Assembly (NCBI RefSeq): GCF_002157895.1
Contig: NZ_CP021377.1
Location: forward strand, 1,674,001-1,738,000
DNA from: Oceanisphaera profunda
GTDB lineage: Bacteria; Pseudomonadota; Gammaproteobacteria; Enterobacterales; Aeromonadaceae
Length of the DNA: 64,000 bases
Reading direction: 5' to 3'
The notes under the pieces: generated by a model
Database searches by the model: none
Told to the model about the DNA's origin: nothing
What the model saw: only the letters and a program-made list of their open reading frames with translations
Position numbers and translations under genes: made by a program
Part shown: piece after piece, positions 45,186 through 57,431 of the stretch
How positions within the stretch are numbered: the stretch's first letter is position 1
Layout of the letters: the number at the start of each line of letters is the position of its first letter

Positions 45186-47001
45186 GTATTTTCAAAACCA
45201 CATCCGTTAGCGGCACACAGCAACAGGTAAGGACTATACCGGTTTCGCGTTCGGTTGCGGATAACGCGGGGGCTGGCGGTTGTTCCACTTCGCCAGATAC
45301 TAACTGCTGCTTGCAGCTGCCACAAATACCGGCACGGCAAGACCAAGGCAAGGTCATGCCTTGCTGTTCGGCCTGAGTCAGTAAGTCGCGCTGGTTATTG
45401 CCGGTAAAGCGACGTTCGCCAATTTGAATAGAGACTGACTGTGTTTCACGTGAAACATCTTCGCGCTGCAGACTACCAAAGTACTCTTGTTGTAACAGCG
45501 TTGCGGGTAACCCTAACGCTAATAACCAGCTGCGTGCTTGCTGCATAAAACCGGCTGGGCCGCAGAGATAGGTTTGGCGTGTTGGTAACTGTGGGATAGC
45601 CGCCAATTGCCCCAGCGTCAGTCGACCGCCCTCGCCTACTTGAGGTTGAGTAAGTACAAACTGCAGGAGCATGCCAGGATGCTTATCTGCCAAGTGCTGT
45701 AGCTCTGCGGCGGCAGGAATATCCTGCTCTGTTCTACATACATGAATAAACACCACATCATGTAACTGCTTTTTATCTGCTAATGCGCGGATCATAGACA
45801 GCAAAGGCGTAATACCGGAGCCTGCCGATAACAGCAAATAACGATCCGCCGCTTGCAGTACGAAGTCGCCGGCTGGTGCATGCGCCAATAACGTTCTACC
45901 CGGTTGAAAGTGTTCCGCCAACCAAGATGAGACTTTGCCATCGGGCTGGCGTTTCACACTAATACCATAGCGCTCATCCTGAGTAGGACTGGAGCTGAGG
46001 CTGTAGTAGCGCACATAGCGCTGACCATCGATATCGACGGCAATAGGTAAATGCTGCCCCGCTTGATAATTAGGTAACGCTTTGCCATCGCTCGCCGCCA
46101 ACCAATAGCTTTCGATATCGGGGGTAAGTGCTTCCCGTGCCACGCAAATAAGTTCACGGCGCTTAGGTGCCGCATCAGGGTAAATCGCGGTACTGGCGTA
46201 TTCTAAGACCTCAACTTTATCTCCTTGGCGGATAATGCCTTCATTAACCGCAATCAGATTTTGGCCAAAATACACCTCACCATCGCTACCGTGCCGATAA
46301 CGTAGCAAGGTTGCTAAGGGTTCTTTAAGCGCATTAAAACGTTCTGTACCAGGTGTGATGGTAGTCATCACACAACGGCTACAAGGTTTAGCGACCACAA
46401 ACTCCACTTCGCCGATACGAATACGTCGCCAGCCATCTTCTTCAAACGCCCGCGTCTCTGATACCACCAGATTCGGCCTAAACTGCGACATCTCAAGCCG
46501 CGCATCGGCGCGCAAATTAAGATCGTTTACCGAGGCTTGTGAGATCAGCAGTAACGGATAACCATCGGCAAAGCTAACCGCCGTATCCAAGCGCTCGCGA
46601 TAGCGTTGAGAATACTCACCCAACCAAATAAATTGCACCGCTTCACCCAACAGCTCACTAAACCACGCATCGTAATAAGGATGGGTACTGAATGCGGTAA
46701 AGGTGTCGTCCCACACAGAGGCCGTCACGGGCTGCTGTAAAAACTCGCTATAACGTACCGCTAACGGGTGCTCGTCGCCGTAGGGTAAATTAAAGTGTAG
46801 ATCTAAACCGCCGGCCACCGGCTGCACCTGAATACCCTGTAATCGCGGATGAGTACGGGCGCTAATAAAACGACCATCGGGCTTGGCGAGCATAAAGCGA
46901 CGATCACCCAGTAAGCCTTCATAAGTAACAAAAGCCTCATTTGAGGTTAATCCAGCCGCAGATTTCAGTGGGTACAGGTAGAGCTGCGTGATCACCGCCA
47001 T
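45181..47001 (-). CDS. MOSC domain - ferredoxin reductase - 2Fe-2S ferredoxin fusion
   Basis: 606 residues. N-terminal MOSC beta-barrel (MAVITQLYLYPLKSAAGLTS, then YEGLLGDRRFMLAKPDGRFI) and MOSC core with the cysteine motif FVVAKPCSRCVMTTITPGTE (about 195-215). FAD/NAD reductase module (about 280-510): RYVRYYSLSSSPTQDERYGI, LLSAGSGITPLLSMIRALAD and TYLCGPAGFMQQARSWL. C-terminal plant-type 2Fe-2S domain with CRAGICGSCKQQLVSGEV. E. coli YcbX has MOSC plus ferredoxin and reduces N-hydroxylated bases with CysJ; this protein carries its own reductase, so it may be self-sufficient. Molybdenum cofactor binding is inferred from the MOSC family. Confidence 0.9.
   Translation of the reverse strand: MAVITQLYLYPLKSAAGLTSNEAFVTYEGLLGDRRFMLAKPDGRFISARTHPRLQGIQVQPVAGGLDLHFNLPYGDEHPLAVRYSEFLQQPVTASVWDDTFTAFSTHPYYDAWFSELLGEAVQFIWLGEYSQRYRERLDTAVSFADGYPLLLISQASVNDLNLRADARLEMSQFRPNLVVSETRAFEEDGWRRIRIGEVEFVVAKPCSRCVMTTITPGTERFNALKEPLATLLRYRHGSDGEVYFGQNLIAVNEGIIRQGDKVEVLEYASTAIYPDAAPKRRELICVAREALTPDIESYWLAASDGKALPNYQAGQHLPIAVDIDGQRYVRYYSLSSSPTQDERYGISVKRQPDGKVSSWLAEHFQPGRTLLAHAPAGDFVLQAADRYLLLSAGSGITPLLSMIRALADKKQLHDVVFIHVCRTEQDIPAAAELQHLADKHPGMLLQFVLTQPQVGEGGRLTLGQLAAIPQLPTRQTYLCGPAGFMQQARSWLLALGLPATLLQQEYFGSLQREDVSRETQSVSIQIGERRFTGNNQRDLLTQAEQQGMTLPWSCRAGICGSCKQQLVSGEVEQPPAPALSATERETGIVLTCCCVPLTDVVLKIR
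45442..45457. other. parS centromere site inside the MOSC fusion gene
   Basis: TGTTTCACGTGAAACA, a perfect 16-bp ParB target. On the minus strand it encodes DVSRET in the linker before the ferredoxin domain. It lies about 5 kb from oriC and about 8 kb from parAB. Confidence 0.95.
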
Positions 47002-47074
47002 ACTATTTCATCCTTATTGATATTAAACGTTTACAAGCTCAGCTCAGAGGTTAAGGTTTGCGTACTAAAAGATA

Positions 47075-47155
47075 GCGCCTAGCACCAAGCGCCGAGCTAA
47101 AAGAAGAGATAGGTCTTTGTTTTCCTTGGTGCTCGGCGCCGGGCGCTTAGCGCTC
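47075..47155. repeat. Heptamer hairpin of the GCGCCAA/GCTTGGC type
   Basis: gcgccta gcaccaa gcgccga gct (47075-47098), then 26 bp spacer, then ccttggt gctcggc gccgggc gcttagc gct (47124-47154) as the inverted partner. It lies between divergent genes, immediately upstream of the RidA-like gene. Confidence 0.85.
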
Positions 47156-47181
47156 TCTCTATAAACCTAACCGGAGCAGTC

Positions 47182-47538
47182 ATGACTATAGAACGCCAAC
47201 AAACTAGCGAGCGTATGAGCCGCATCGTCAAACACAATGGCATCGTCTATTTGTGTGGCCAAGTGCCTAAAGACGCCAGTAAAGATATTACCGAACAAAC
47301 GGTCACCATGCTGGATAAAGTGGACGAATTACTCTTAGTAGCAGGCTCGAGCCGCGAACACATGTTGACGGTCACTATATTTTTAAAATCCATGAAGGAT
47401 TTTGCTGCTATGAATGCGGTGTGGGATGCTTGGGTACCAAAAGGCCACGCCCCTGCTCGCACTTGTGTAGAAGGTGCCATGGCACGCGAAGAGTTACTGG
47501 TAGAAATAGCAGTAACGGCAGCAATACGTGAAGCGTGA
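47182..47538 (+). CDS. RidA/YjgF-family protein
   Basis: 118 residues, YjgF/YER057c/UK114 family; subfamily resembling YoaB-type proteins. RidA members hydrolyse reactive enamine/imine intermediates. Visible: [40 protein letters not shown] and [20 protein letters not shown], in which the conserved Arg and Glu are retained. GGAG precedes ATG 47182. The last codons (CGT GAA GCG TGA) are themselves the first unit of a GTGAAGC heptamer array, so the C-terminus has been shaped by the repeat. Confidence 0.92.
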   Translation: MTIERQQTSERMSRIVKHNGIVYLCGQVPKDASKDITEQTVTMLDKVDELLLVAGSSREHMLTVTIFLKSMKDFAAMNAVWDAWVPKGHAPARTCVEGAMAREELLVEIAVTAAIREA

Positions 47539-47556
47539 AGCGTGAAGCGTGAAGCA
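47528..47556 (+). repeat. Four GTGAAGC heptamers overlapping a stop codon
   Basis: Four perfect tandem copies starting within the last codons of the RidA-like gene; the stop codon TGA belongs to the second unit. Confidence 0.95.
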
Positions 47557-47582
47557 AAAATAACGTCATAAATTAGAAAAAT

Positions 47583-47619
47583 AAAAAGCCCCGAGCCATT
47601 AAGCTCGGGGCTTTTTTTA
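47583..47619. terminator. Bidirectional terminator between the RidA-like gene and gdhA
   Basis: AAAAAGCCCCGAGC-CATTAA-GCTCGGGGCTTTTTTT, near-symmetrical, between convergent genes. Confidence 0.95.
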
Positions 47620-47639
47620 TTGAAGAATTTCGTTGGCAA

Positions 47640-47755
47640 AGGGCAAAATCAAGATCCTGACTTTCGTCAGGATGACGGCCTAAGAACGCCGGCTCTAGCT
47701 TGGCGCTCGGTGCTATCTCTTCCTCTTCACCCTTTACCCCTCACTCTTCACAGCA
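47640..47755. repeat. Repeat cluster downstream of gdhA
   Basis: Hairpin ATCCTGACTTTCGTCAGGAT followed by GACGGC (47654-47679), gcttggc gctcggt gct (47698-47714), and cttcacc ctttacc cctcact cttcaca (47725-47752). All three families of the window occur side by side here. Confidence 0.85.
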
Positions 47756-47760
47756 GTTAA

Positions 47761-49257
<1,497 letters not shown>

Positions 49258-49399
49258 TTAATACCCCGTGATCCCGCCTTATTGACCGTGGGTTTGACTC
49301 TTTAGTTAGACTAAAGTGGTCTTGCCAGGCTCTATCTTACACCGACTATTTAAGATGATGGTGCTAAAATCACCAGTTTTTTATTTTATTAGGAGCAAT

Positions 49400-49846
49400 A
49401 TGAAACAGGTAACCCTCTTGGTGGGCTCAACTTTGGGTGCGGCCGAGGATCTGGCAGCAGACTTAGCGGAGATCCTAGAACAAAATAGTTATCACACTGT
49501 TATTCACACTTCTCCCCAAGTTGATCACATCTTGATCAGCCTTGAGCATATCTTATTATTGATCTGTTCTACTCATGGTGCCGGAGATCTTCCGGAAAAT
49601 ATTCAACCTTTCTATCAGCAATTACTTGACCAAGCACCAAATTTAAGTGGCCTTAACTACTTAGCAGTGGGTTTAGGTGATTCTGCCTACGATACGTTCT
49701 GCCAAGCCATAGAAACACTGGATCATCGACTCAACCTACTCGGTGCTACTCGTCTAGAAGATCAACTCAAGATAGACGTGAGTTTGGCCGATCCACCGGA
49801 GATGATCGCAAAAAAATGGCTCGATCTCTGGTTAACTAAGCAATAG
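49400..49846 (+). CDS. mioC: Flavodoxin-like protein MioC
   Basis: 148 residues from ATG 49400, with AGGAG five bases upstream; the E. coli protein has 147. Flavodoxin fold with FMN loops GSTLGAAEDLAADLAEILEQ, CSTHGAGDLPENIQPFYQQL and GLGDSAYDTFCQAIETL. MioC is an electron carrier reported to support biotin synthase. As in E. coli it lies next to oriC and is transcribed towards it, so its transcription may affect initiation. Confidence 0.93.
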   Translation: MKQVTLLVGSTLGAAEDLAADLAEILEQNSYHTVIHTSPQVDHILISLEHILLLICSTHGAGDLPENIQPFYQQLLDQAPNLSGLNYLAVGLGDSAYDTFCQAIETLDHRLNLLGATRLEDQLKIDVSLADPPEMIAKKWLDLWLTKQ

Positions 49847-50336
49847 ATCTATTAATTAGACCTCTTGAGGGGATCGGTTTATACATGGGATCCCCGCTGT
49901 GGATAAATTCTTTCCACCAAGTTATCAACAGATCTCCTCCTCAATTTAGTGTTGTTATTGATCCCGTCCTTTTCCTCACTTGTGTATAACTATGCTTGAA
50001 ACCGGTGTTAAACCTATAGTTATCCTCTTAATTAAATATTTCACTGGTAGTGCCTGTGTATAACTAGGCTAGTTACCCACGGGTCTAAGGGGATCTAACT
50101 AAAGGTTGTACACAGGTAGAGATCGTACTTAAGCTTATGATCTTTAAGATCAAAAACGCCTTACTCACAGAAAAGAGGATCACTAGTAGTAGTCATAATA
50201 GAAGATCTCTCTAGAGATCTAAGATCTATTAAGCACAGCAAAGATCCTCTCGATCGCATTTCCATCTCAGTCGTAAAACAGCTAAAATGATCGGCCTTCG
50301 GGATCCTTACACCTGCTTGTTTCAAGAGTATCCGTT
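49847..50336. other. oriC: Chromosomal replication origin oriC
   Basis: Non-coding 490 bp between mioC and mnmG, the conserved oriC position. At least 17 GATC sites. DnaA boxes: TTATCCACA (complement, 49898-49906), TTATCAACA (49922-49930), TTATACACA (complement, 49981-49989 and 50055-50063), TTGTACACA (50106-50114) and TTACTCACA (50161-50169), the last in the E. coli R1 position. Next to mnmG, 50190-50270 has repeated AGATCT-type motifs (AGATCTCTCTAGAGATCTAA and AGATCTATTAA) like the E. coli 13-mers and is the probable unwinding region. Confidence 0.92.
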
Positions 50337-52226
50337 ATGCATTATGAAGAATCGTTTGATGTCATCGTTGTTGGCGGTGGCCATGCCGGCACAGAAGCCG
50401 CCGCTGCCGCTGCTCGTATGGGAGCAAACACCCTGTTATTGACCCATAACATTGATACTTTGGGACAAATGTCCTGCAATCCCGCCATCGGTGGCATTGG
50501 CAAAGGCCATTTGGTCAAAGAGATCGATGCTCTAGGCGGGATCATGGCCATGGCAGCGGATAACGCCGGGATCCAGTTTCGTACCCTCAATGCGTCCAAA
50601 GGGCCCGCAGTAAGAGCGACCCGTGCACAAGCGGATCGTCAGCTGTATCGTCAAGCCGTGCGTACTCGGTTAGAGAATCAGCCTAATTTAAAGATCTTCC
50701 AGCAAGCTTGTGATGACTTGATCCTCGAAGGCGAGACGGTGGTGGGGGTGATTACCCAAACCGGCTTAAGATTTAGAGCCAAAACCGTGGTGCTCACCGT
50801 GGGTACGTTTTTAAACGGCTTGATCCACATCGGCATGGATCATTACAAGGGCGGTCGTGCAGGGGATCCCCCTTCCACCGCCTTGGCTCAACGCTTGCGT
50901 GAATTACCGCTGCGTATTGACCGACTAAAAACCGGTACTCCACCACGCATTGACGCCAATAGCGTGGATTTTTCGGTGATGCAAACTCAACCTGGTGATA
51001 ACCCGACCCCAGTATTTTCGTTTATTGGTAGCCGAGCGGATCAACCCAGACAGATCCCCTGTTACATCACCCACACCAATGAAAAAACTCATGATGTGAT
51101 CCGCAAAAATTTGGATCGTAGCCCCATGTATGCTGGTGTGATCGAAGGGATCGGTCCGCGCTATTGCCCATCGATCGAAGATAAGATCATGCGCTTTGCC
51201 GATAAAACGTCGCACCAGATCTTCGTCGAGCCTGAAGGCCTAACCAGCACAGAGCTGTACCCAAATGGGATCTCTACCAGCTTGCCGTTTGACGTGCAGT
51301 TACAGATCGTACGTTCGATCAAAGGTTTTGAGCAGGCGCACATCATGCGGCCCGGTTATGCCATCGAATATGATTACTTCGATCCTCGAGACTTAAAGAT
51401 CAACATGGAAAACAAGTATTTACATAACTTGTTTTTTGCCGGACAGATCAACGGCACCACCGGCTACGAAGAAGCGGCGGCCCAAGGTTTGCTGGCAGGC
51501 CTTAACGCCACGCTACGCGCCTTTGGCAAAGAGCCGTGGTCAGCACGTCGTGATCAGGCCTATATGGGCGTGATGATGGACGACTTGTCCACACTCGGCA
51601 CCAAAGAGCCCTACCGCATGTTTACCAGCCGCGCTGAATATCGTCTGCTGCTGCGTGAAGACAACGCCGATCTGCGTTTGACCGAAGCGGGCCGAGAGTT
51701 AGGCTTGGTGAACGATCATCGCTGGGCGCTGTTCTGTGACAAAATGGAGCAGATCACCAAAGAAACCCAACGTCTGCGGGATAACTGGGTAAATCCGGTG
51801 CATGCGTCGGCTGCCAGCTTGAATGAATTACTAAAAAATCCGTTAAGCAAAGAACACACCTTGGAAGAGCTGTTACGCCGCCCTGAGCTGGACTATCCGA
51901 CCTTGATGTCGGTGGACGGCATAGGTCCGGGCATTAGCCACGAGCAAGCGGCTGAGCAAGTTGAAATTCAGGTTAAATATGCGGGTTACATCGAGCGCCA
52001 GAAAGGCGAAATCCAAAAGCAGCTGCGCAATGAAAACACCCACTTGCCACTGGACTTGGATTATCAAGAAGTCCCAGGCCTGTCCACTGAGGTGATCATT
52101 AAGCTTAACCAAGCGAAACCTGAAACCTTAGGCATTGCCTCGCGTACCCCGGGTATCACCCCGGCGGCGATTTCAATTTTGTTGGTTCACCTTAAAAAAC
52201 GTGGCTTGCTGCGCAAATCAGCGTAA
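50337..52226 (+). CDS. mnmG: tRNA uridine-5-carboxymethylaminomethyl modification enzyme MnmG (GidA)
   Basis: 629 residues, full length. FAD-dependent partner of MnmE in making cmnm5U at tRNA wobble position 34. FAD loop [20 protein letters not shown] (about 8-27), then [60 protein letters not shown] and [18 protein letters not shown]. Located immediately after oriC and followed by rsmG after 22 bp. Confidence 0.97.
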   Translation: MHYEESFDVIVVGGGHAGTEAAAAAARMGANTLLLTHNIDTLGQMSCNPAIGGIGKGHLVKEIDALGGIMAMAADNAGIQFRTLNASKGPAVRATRAQADRQLYRQAVRTRLENQPNLKIFQQACDDLILEGETVVGVITQTGLRFRAKTVVLTVGTFLNGLIHIGMDHYKGGRAGDPPSTALAQRLRELPLRIDRLKTGTPPRIDANSVDFSVMQTQPGDNPTPVFSFIGSRADQPRQIPCYITHTNEKTHDVIRKNLDRSPMYAGVIEGIGPRYCPSIEDKIMRFADKTSHQIFVEPEGLTSTELYPNGISTSLPFDVQLQIVRSIKGFEQAHIMRPGYAIEYDYFDPRDLKINMENKYLHNLFFAGQINGTTGYEEAAAQGLLAGLNATLRAFGKEPWSARRDQAYMGVMMDDLSTLGTKEPYRMFTSRAEYRLLLREDNADLRLTEAGRELGLVNDHRWALFCDKMEQITKETQRLRDNWVNPVHASAASLNELLKNPLSKEHTLEELLRRPELDYPTLMSVDGIGPGISHEQAAEQVEIQVKYAGYIERQKGEIQKQLRNENTHLPLDLDYQEVPGLSTEVIIKLNQAKPETLGIASRTPGITPAAISILLVHLKKRGLLRKSA

Positions 52227-52248
52227 GACATTGGCGTAAATAAATAAC

Positions 52249-52890
52249 ATGAAAGAACAATTAACAAGCACCCTAGCGCGTTTACTGGCTCAAACAGAGC
52301 TGGCAGTCACCGAGCAACAAGTGGAGCAGTTAGTCACGCTGGTGACGCTGCTCGACAAGTGGAACAAGGCCTTTAATTTGACCTCGGTGCGTGACCCTCT
52401 CGCCATGGTCGGCCGCCATATGGTCGACAGCTTAGTGGTTAGCCCCTATCTGGAAGGTACCCGCTTTATCGATGTGGGCACCGGTCCTGGCTTGCCCGGC
52501 TTACCGCTGGCTATCATGAATCCGGATAAAGAATTTGTGTTGCTTGACAGTCTCGGCAAGCGCATTCGTTTTATCCGTATGGTTATTCATCATTTGGGGC
52601 TGACCAACGTCACCGCCGTTGAAAGTCGTGTGGAGGCCTACCAGCCCGAACAAAAATTTGATGGCGTGCTAAGTCGAGCCTTTGCTTCACTGGATGACAT
52701 GGTAAGCTGGTGCGCACATCTGCCGGGCCCTGAAGGCCGTTTCTTGGCGCTCAAAGGACAATATCCCGAGCAGGAGCTACAATCATTGCCTGCTCACCTG
52801 CAGTTGGATAAGGTTTACGCCTTAATCGTGCCCGAGCAAGACGGAGAGCGACACTTGGTGGTGCTAAAGCAAGTTAGTCAATCTAAGTAG
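52249..52890 (+). CDS. rsmG: 16S rRNA (guanine-527-N7)-methyltransferase RsmG (GidB)
   Basis: 213 residues. Methylates G527 of 16S rRNA; loss gives low-level streptomycin resistance in several bacteria. SAM-binding motif [20 protein letters not shown] (about 74-93), [15 protein letters not shown] near the N-terminus and [19 protein letters not shown]. Co-directional with mnmG and parAB. Confidence 0.96.
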   Translation: MKEQLTSTLARLLAQTELAVTEQQVEQLVTLVTLLDKWNKAFNLTSVRDPLAMVGRHMVDSLVVSPYLEGTRFIDVGTGPGLPGLPLAIMNPDKEFVLLDSLGKRIRFIRMVIHHLGLTNVTAVESRVEAYQPEQKFDGVLSRAFASLDDMVSWCAHLPGPEGRFLALKGQYPEQELQSLPAHLQLDKVYALIVPEQDGERHLVVLKQVSQSK

Positions 52891-52974
52891 TTGTTAACGC
52901 AGTATATAATTACCATCCTGCAAAACTTAACCGCATAAGATCACAAAATCTTAGCTAGCCAATAGAGGTGTTCG

Positions 52975-53778
52975 GTGGGAAAAGTCATCGCCATTGCCAA
53001 CCAAAAAGGGGGCGTGGGTAAAACTACGACCTGTGTCAACTTGGCAGCCTCCATGGCTGCAACCAAGCGCAAGGTACTGGTGATAGATCTGGATCCGCAA
53101 GGCAACGCCACTATGGCCAGCGGCATCGATAAATATCAGGTGCCTAATACCGCCTATGAGCTGTTAGTGGATCAAGTGCCCATCGAGCAAGTGGTTGAAA
53201 GAGAAACCAGCGGTGGCTATCACCTGGTGGCGGGCAATGGTGATGTGACCGCCGCCGAAATCAAGTTGATGGAAGTGTTTGCCCGCGAAACACGCCTGCG
53301 CACGGCGCTGGCTCCGGTGCGTGATTATTACGATTATATTTTTATCGACTGCCCTCCTTCGCTAAACCTGTTAACCGTGAACGCCATGTCTGCGGCAGAT
53401 TCGGTATTGGTGCCCATGCAATGCGAGTATTTCGCGCTGGAAGGCTTAACCGCCTTGGTGGATACCATCAGTAAACTGGCAGCAGTAGTGAATCATGACT
53501 TAAAAATCGAGGGCATATTACGCACGATGTACGATCATCGTAATCGGCTATCGAGTGATGTTTCTGATCAGCTTAAAACCCATTTTGGTGACAAGGTGTA
53601 TCGCACCGTGATCCCGCGCAACGTGCGCCTAGCCGAGGCGCCCAGCTTCGGCCAGCCTGCCATGCATTACGATAAATCTTCTTTGGGCGCTAAAGCCTAT
53701 TTGGCGCTGGCAGGAGAAATATTGCGCCGCGAGGAATTGTCTTTAGATTCTAATGAAACTTCGGAACAACTAGCATGA
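52975..53778 (+). CDS. parA: Chromosome-partitioning ATPase ParA (Soj)
   Basis: 267 residues, starting at GTG 52975 with AGAGGTG upstream. Deviant Walker A KGGVGKTT (about 10-17), IDLDPQGNATMASGID, IFIDCPPSLNLLTVNAM and the C-terminal VIPRNVRLAEAPSFGQPAMH are standard for chromosomal ParA. No N-terminal HTH is present, unlike plasmid type Ia. The stop overlaps the parB start by 4 bp. It acts with ParB and the parS sites at 42.8 and 45.4 kb to segregate origins. Confidence 0.96.
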   Translation: MGKVIAIANQKGGVGKTTTCVNLAASMAATKRKVLVIDLDPQGNATMASGIDKYQVPNTAYELLVDQVPIEQVVERETSGGYHLVAGNGDVTAAEIKLMEVFARETRLRTALAPVRDYYDYIFIDCPPSLNLLTVNAMSAADSVLVPMQCEYFALEGLTALVDTISKLAAVVNHDLKIEGILRTMYDHRNRLSSDVSDQLKTHFGDKVYRTVIPRNVRLAEAPSFGQPAMHYDKSSLGAKAYLALAGEILRREELSLDSNETSEQLA

Positions 53779-54680
53779 ACATGAAACGACGGGGTTTGGG
53801 CAAAGGTTTGGATGCGCTACTGAGCACCAGCTCGGCGGCCAATGTGCGTCAACAGCAGGCCGATACCCATTCGCAACCCGATGCGCACGGTGAGCTGCAA
53901 AGTTTAGGCTTACATGAACTACGACCGGGTAAATACCAGCCGCGGCGCGACATGTCTCAGGTGGCACTGGAAGAATTGGCCACTTCAATTCGCCAACAAG
54001 GCATTATTCAACCCATCATAGTGCGGCCCGTCAGTGAGGGCGGCTATGAGATCTTAGCCGGTGAGCGTCGCTGGCGAGCAGCACGCATGGCGGGCTTAAG
54101 CCAAGTACCTTGTCTGATTAAAGACGTGGCCGACCAAGAAGCCATGGCCATTGGCCTGATCGAAAACATTCAGCGTGAAGACTTAAACGTGATTGAAGAA
54201 TCGCGCGCTTTATCTCGTTTGATTGAAGAATTTGGCTTTACGCATCTGTCGGTCGCCGAAGCCGTGGGCAAGAGTCGCAGTGCGGTTTCTAACCTCTTGC
54301 GTTTGGCGCAATTGAACGACGAAGTGAAACAATTGGTTGAACATGGCTCATTAGAAATGGGCCATGCGCGCGCGTTATTGGCCATTACCGGCGAGCAACA
54401 AACTGAATTAGCACGCCTTGTGGCGCAAAAAGGCCTCACAGTTCGTGAAACTGAGCGTTTGGTCAAACAAAGTCAAAACCCGAAAAAAGTGCCCTTGGAG
54501 CAACCCAGATCCTTGCTAATGAGCCAACTTGAGCAAGAAATTGGATCCAAACTCGGCGCTAAGGTAGAGATAAAGTCGACTAACAAAGATAAAGGCAAGT
54601 TGGTTATATCTTATAACTCTTTGAATGAGTTGGATAAAATCAGTCATTTCTTCGGAATTAATGACCAAGCTGATCTTTAA
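53775..54680 (+). CDS. parB: Chromosome-partitioning protein ParB (Spo0J)
   Basis: 301 residues. N-terminal KRRGLGKGLDALL, ParB/Sulfiredoxin CTPase region with LRPGKYQPRRDM, GGYEILAGERRWRAARMAGL and IENIQREDLNVIEESRAL, then the HTH SVAEAVGKSRSAVSNLLRL (about 160-180), and a C-terminal dimerisation region. Start overlaps the parA stop. Binds the 16-bp parS palindromes. Confidence 0.96.
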   Translation: MNMKRRGLGKGLDALLSTSSAANVRQQQADTHSQPDAHGELQSLGLHELRPGKYQPRRDMSQVALEELATSIRQQGIIQPIIVRPVSEGGYEILAGERRWRAARMAGLSQVPCLIKDVADQEAMAIGLIENIQREDLNVIEESRALSRLIEEFGFTHLSVAEAVGKSRSAVSNLLRLAQLNDEVKQLVEHGSLEMGHARALLAITGEQQTELARLVAQKGLTVRETERLVKQSQNPKKVPLEQPRSLLMSQLEQEIGSKLGAKVEIKSTNKDKGKLVISYNSLNELDKISHFFGINDQADL

Positions 54681-54766
54681 GTTACTCGATGTAAACAAAC
54701 AGTTAATATCCATGAGTAATAGCTAAATGCCAGCACTTAAGCTGTGAAAATAAGGGCTTACTGCAA

Positions 54767-54794
54767 TTGCTTTTACGCCAAGCACGGGTATAAT
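54767..54794 (+). promoter_or_regulatory. Putative sigma-70 promoter of the atp operon
   Basis: TTGCTT, 16-bp spacer, TATAAT, about 90 bp before atpI. The -10 is perfect and the -35 matches 4 of 6. Confidence 0.65.
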
Positions 54795-54882
54795 TTGACC
54801 TGCTTTTTTGGGGCTTAACTGACAACGCCTATCTATCTCGATATGTGTGGCCAATAAGCCCCTAACTGTATCAGGAGTTTTT

Positions 54883-56063
<1,181 letters not shown>

Positions 56064-56087
56064 TAATAAAAGATAACAATACTTTAA

Positions 56088-56354
<267 letters not shown>

Positions 56355-56403
56355 TGCCTCGGTCTGTCAATCAGTCTGTTAACTATTTAAAAGGAGAGTT
56401 GCG

Positions 56404-56873
56404 ATGAATATGAACGCAACAATCCTCGGTCAAACGGTCGCCTTTATTGTCTTCGTTTGGTTTTGCATGAAGTTTGTATGGCCCCGATTATGGGCGCCAT
56501 TGAAGCTCGTCAGAAAGAAATCGCCGAAGGATTATCTTCAGCGGAGAATGCCAAGAAAGATTTGGCCCTGGCGAAAAACAATGCAGCCGAACAGTTAAAA
56601 GAAGCCAAGCTACAGTCTGCTCACATTGTTGAGTTGGCGAATAAGCGTAAGGCGCAGATCGTCGAGGATGCTACACGTGAAGCGCAAGCCGAACGTGAAA
56701 AAATTCTGACACAGGCTCAGGCTGAAGTTGAAGCCGAACGCAACCGTGTCAAAGAGGAACTGCGTAAGCAGGTTGCTGCTCTTGCCTTGGCGGGTGCAGA
56801 AAAAATCCTCGAGCGTCAAATTGATGCCGCTGCTAATAGCGACATTGTTGAGAAAGTAGTAGCTGAACTGTAA
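56404..56873 (+). pseudogene. atpF: ATP synthase F0 subunit b, frameshifted in this sequence
   Basis: The gene starts [20 protein letters not shown] in frame 1. It should continue [20 protein letters not shown], but at the C run 56482-56485 one base is missing, so the reading changes frame; the rest ([20 protein letters not shown] through IVEKVVAEL) is open in another frame to TAA at 56871. Inserting one C restores the whole 156-residue protein. All neighbours are intact and AtpF is needed for ATP synthase. The likeliest explanation is a homopolymer sequencing error; a genuine mutation or slippage at CCCC is possible. The domain order is one membrane helix then a long coiled coil. Confidence 0.9.
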
Positions 56874-56886
56874 GGGACATAGAGCT

Positions 56887-57417
56887 ATGGAAATGAAAAC
56901 CATTGCTCGCCCCTATGCCAAAGCAGCTTTCGATTTTGCCGTTGAGAAAAAAGCGGTTGATAAATGGTTAACCATGCTGGGTTTTGCTGCAGAAGTAGCA
57001 AGCGACTCGCAAGTGGAAGACCTTATCAACAGCAATCTGAACGCGGAAAAGATGGCCGACTTGTTTTTGGCTGTCTGTGGCGATCAGCTCGATGAGCAAG
57101 GCCAGAACCTGATAAGGGTAATGGCCATAAACGGACGCTTGAGTGTGTTGCCAGCAGTGGTCTTAGAGTTTGCCGCACTGAAGGCAGAACAAGACCGGGA
57201 AGTAGAAGCCAATGTGGTTTCTGCCGCCAAACTGACTAAGCAACAAATGGCCAAGATTCAAGCCTCACTTGAAAAGCGCTTAGATCGCAAAGTGAAGCTG
57301 AATTGCAGTGTCGATAAAGCACTGATGGCCGGCATTATTATTACTGCCGGTGACTTAGTAATCGACGGAAGTGTTCGGGGCAGGCTGTCCCGCTTGGCTG
57401 AAACGCTGCAATCTTGA
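56887..57417 (+). CDS. atpH: ATP synthase F1 subunit delta
   Basis: 176 residues. [20 protein letters not shown] at the N-terminus, [20 protein letters not shown] in the middle and [20 protein letters not shown] at the C-terminus are delta-subunit signatures. It links the peripheral stalk to F1. It follows atpF after 13 bp. Confidence 0.96.
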   Translation: MEMKTIARPYAKAAFDFAVEKKAVDKWLTMLGFAAEVASDSQVEDLINSNLNAEKMADLFLAVCGDQLDEQGQNLIRVMAINGRLSVLPAVVLEFAALKAEQDREVEANVVSAAKLTKQQMAKIQASLEKRLDRKVKLNCSVDKALMAGIIITAGDLVIDGSVRGRLSRLAETLQS

Positions 57418-57431
57418 TTGGGGAATAGAGC

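Noticed and set aside
45033-45376. Small plus-strand frames before the MOSC fusion
   Set aside because: They run through dispersed repeats and into the antisense of a conserved gene; no ribosome site or family similarity.
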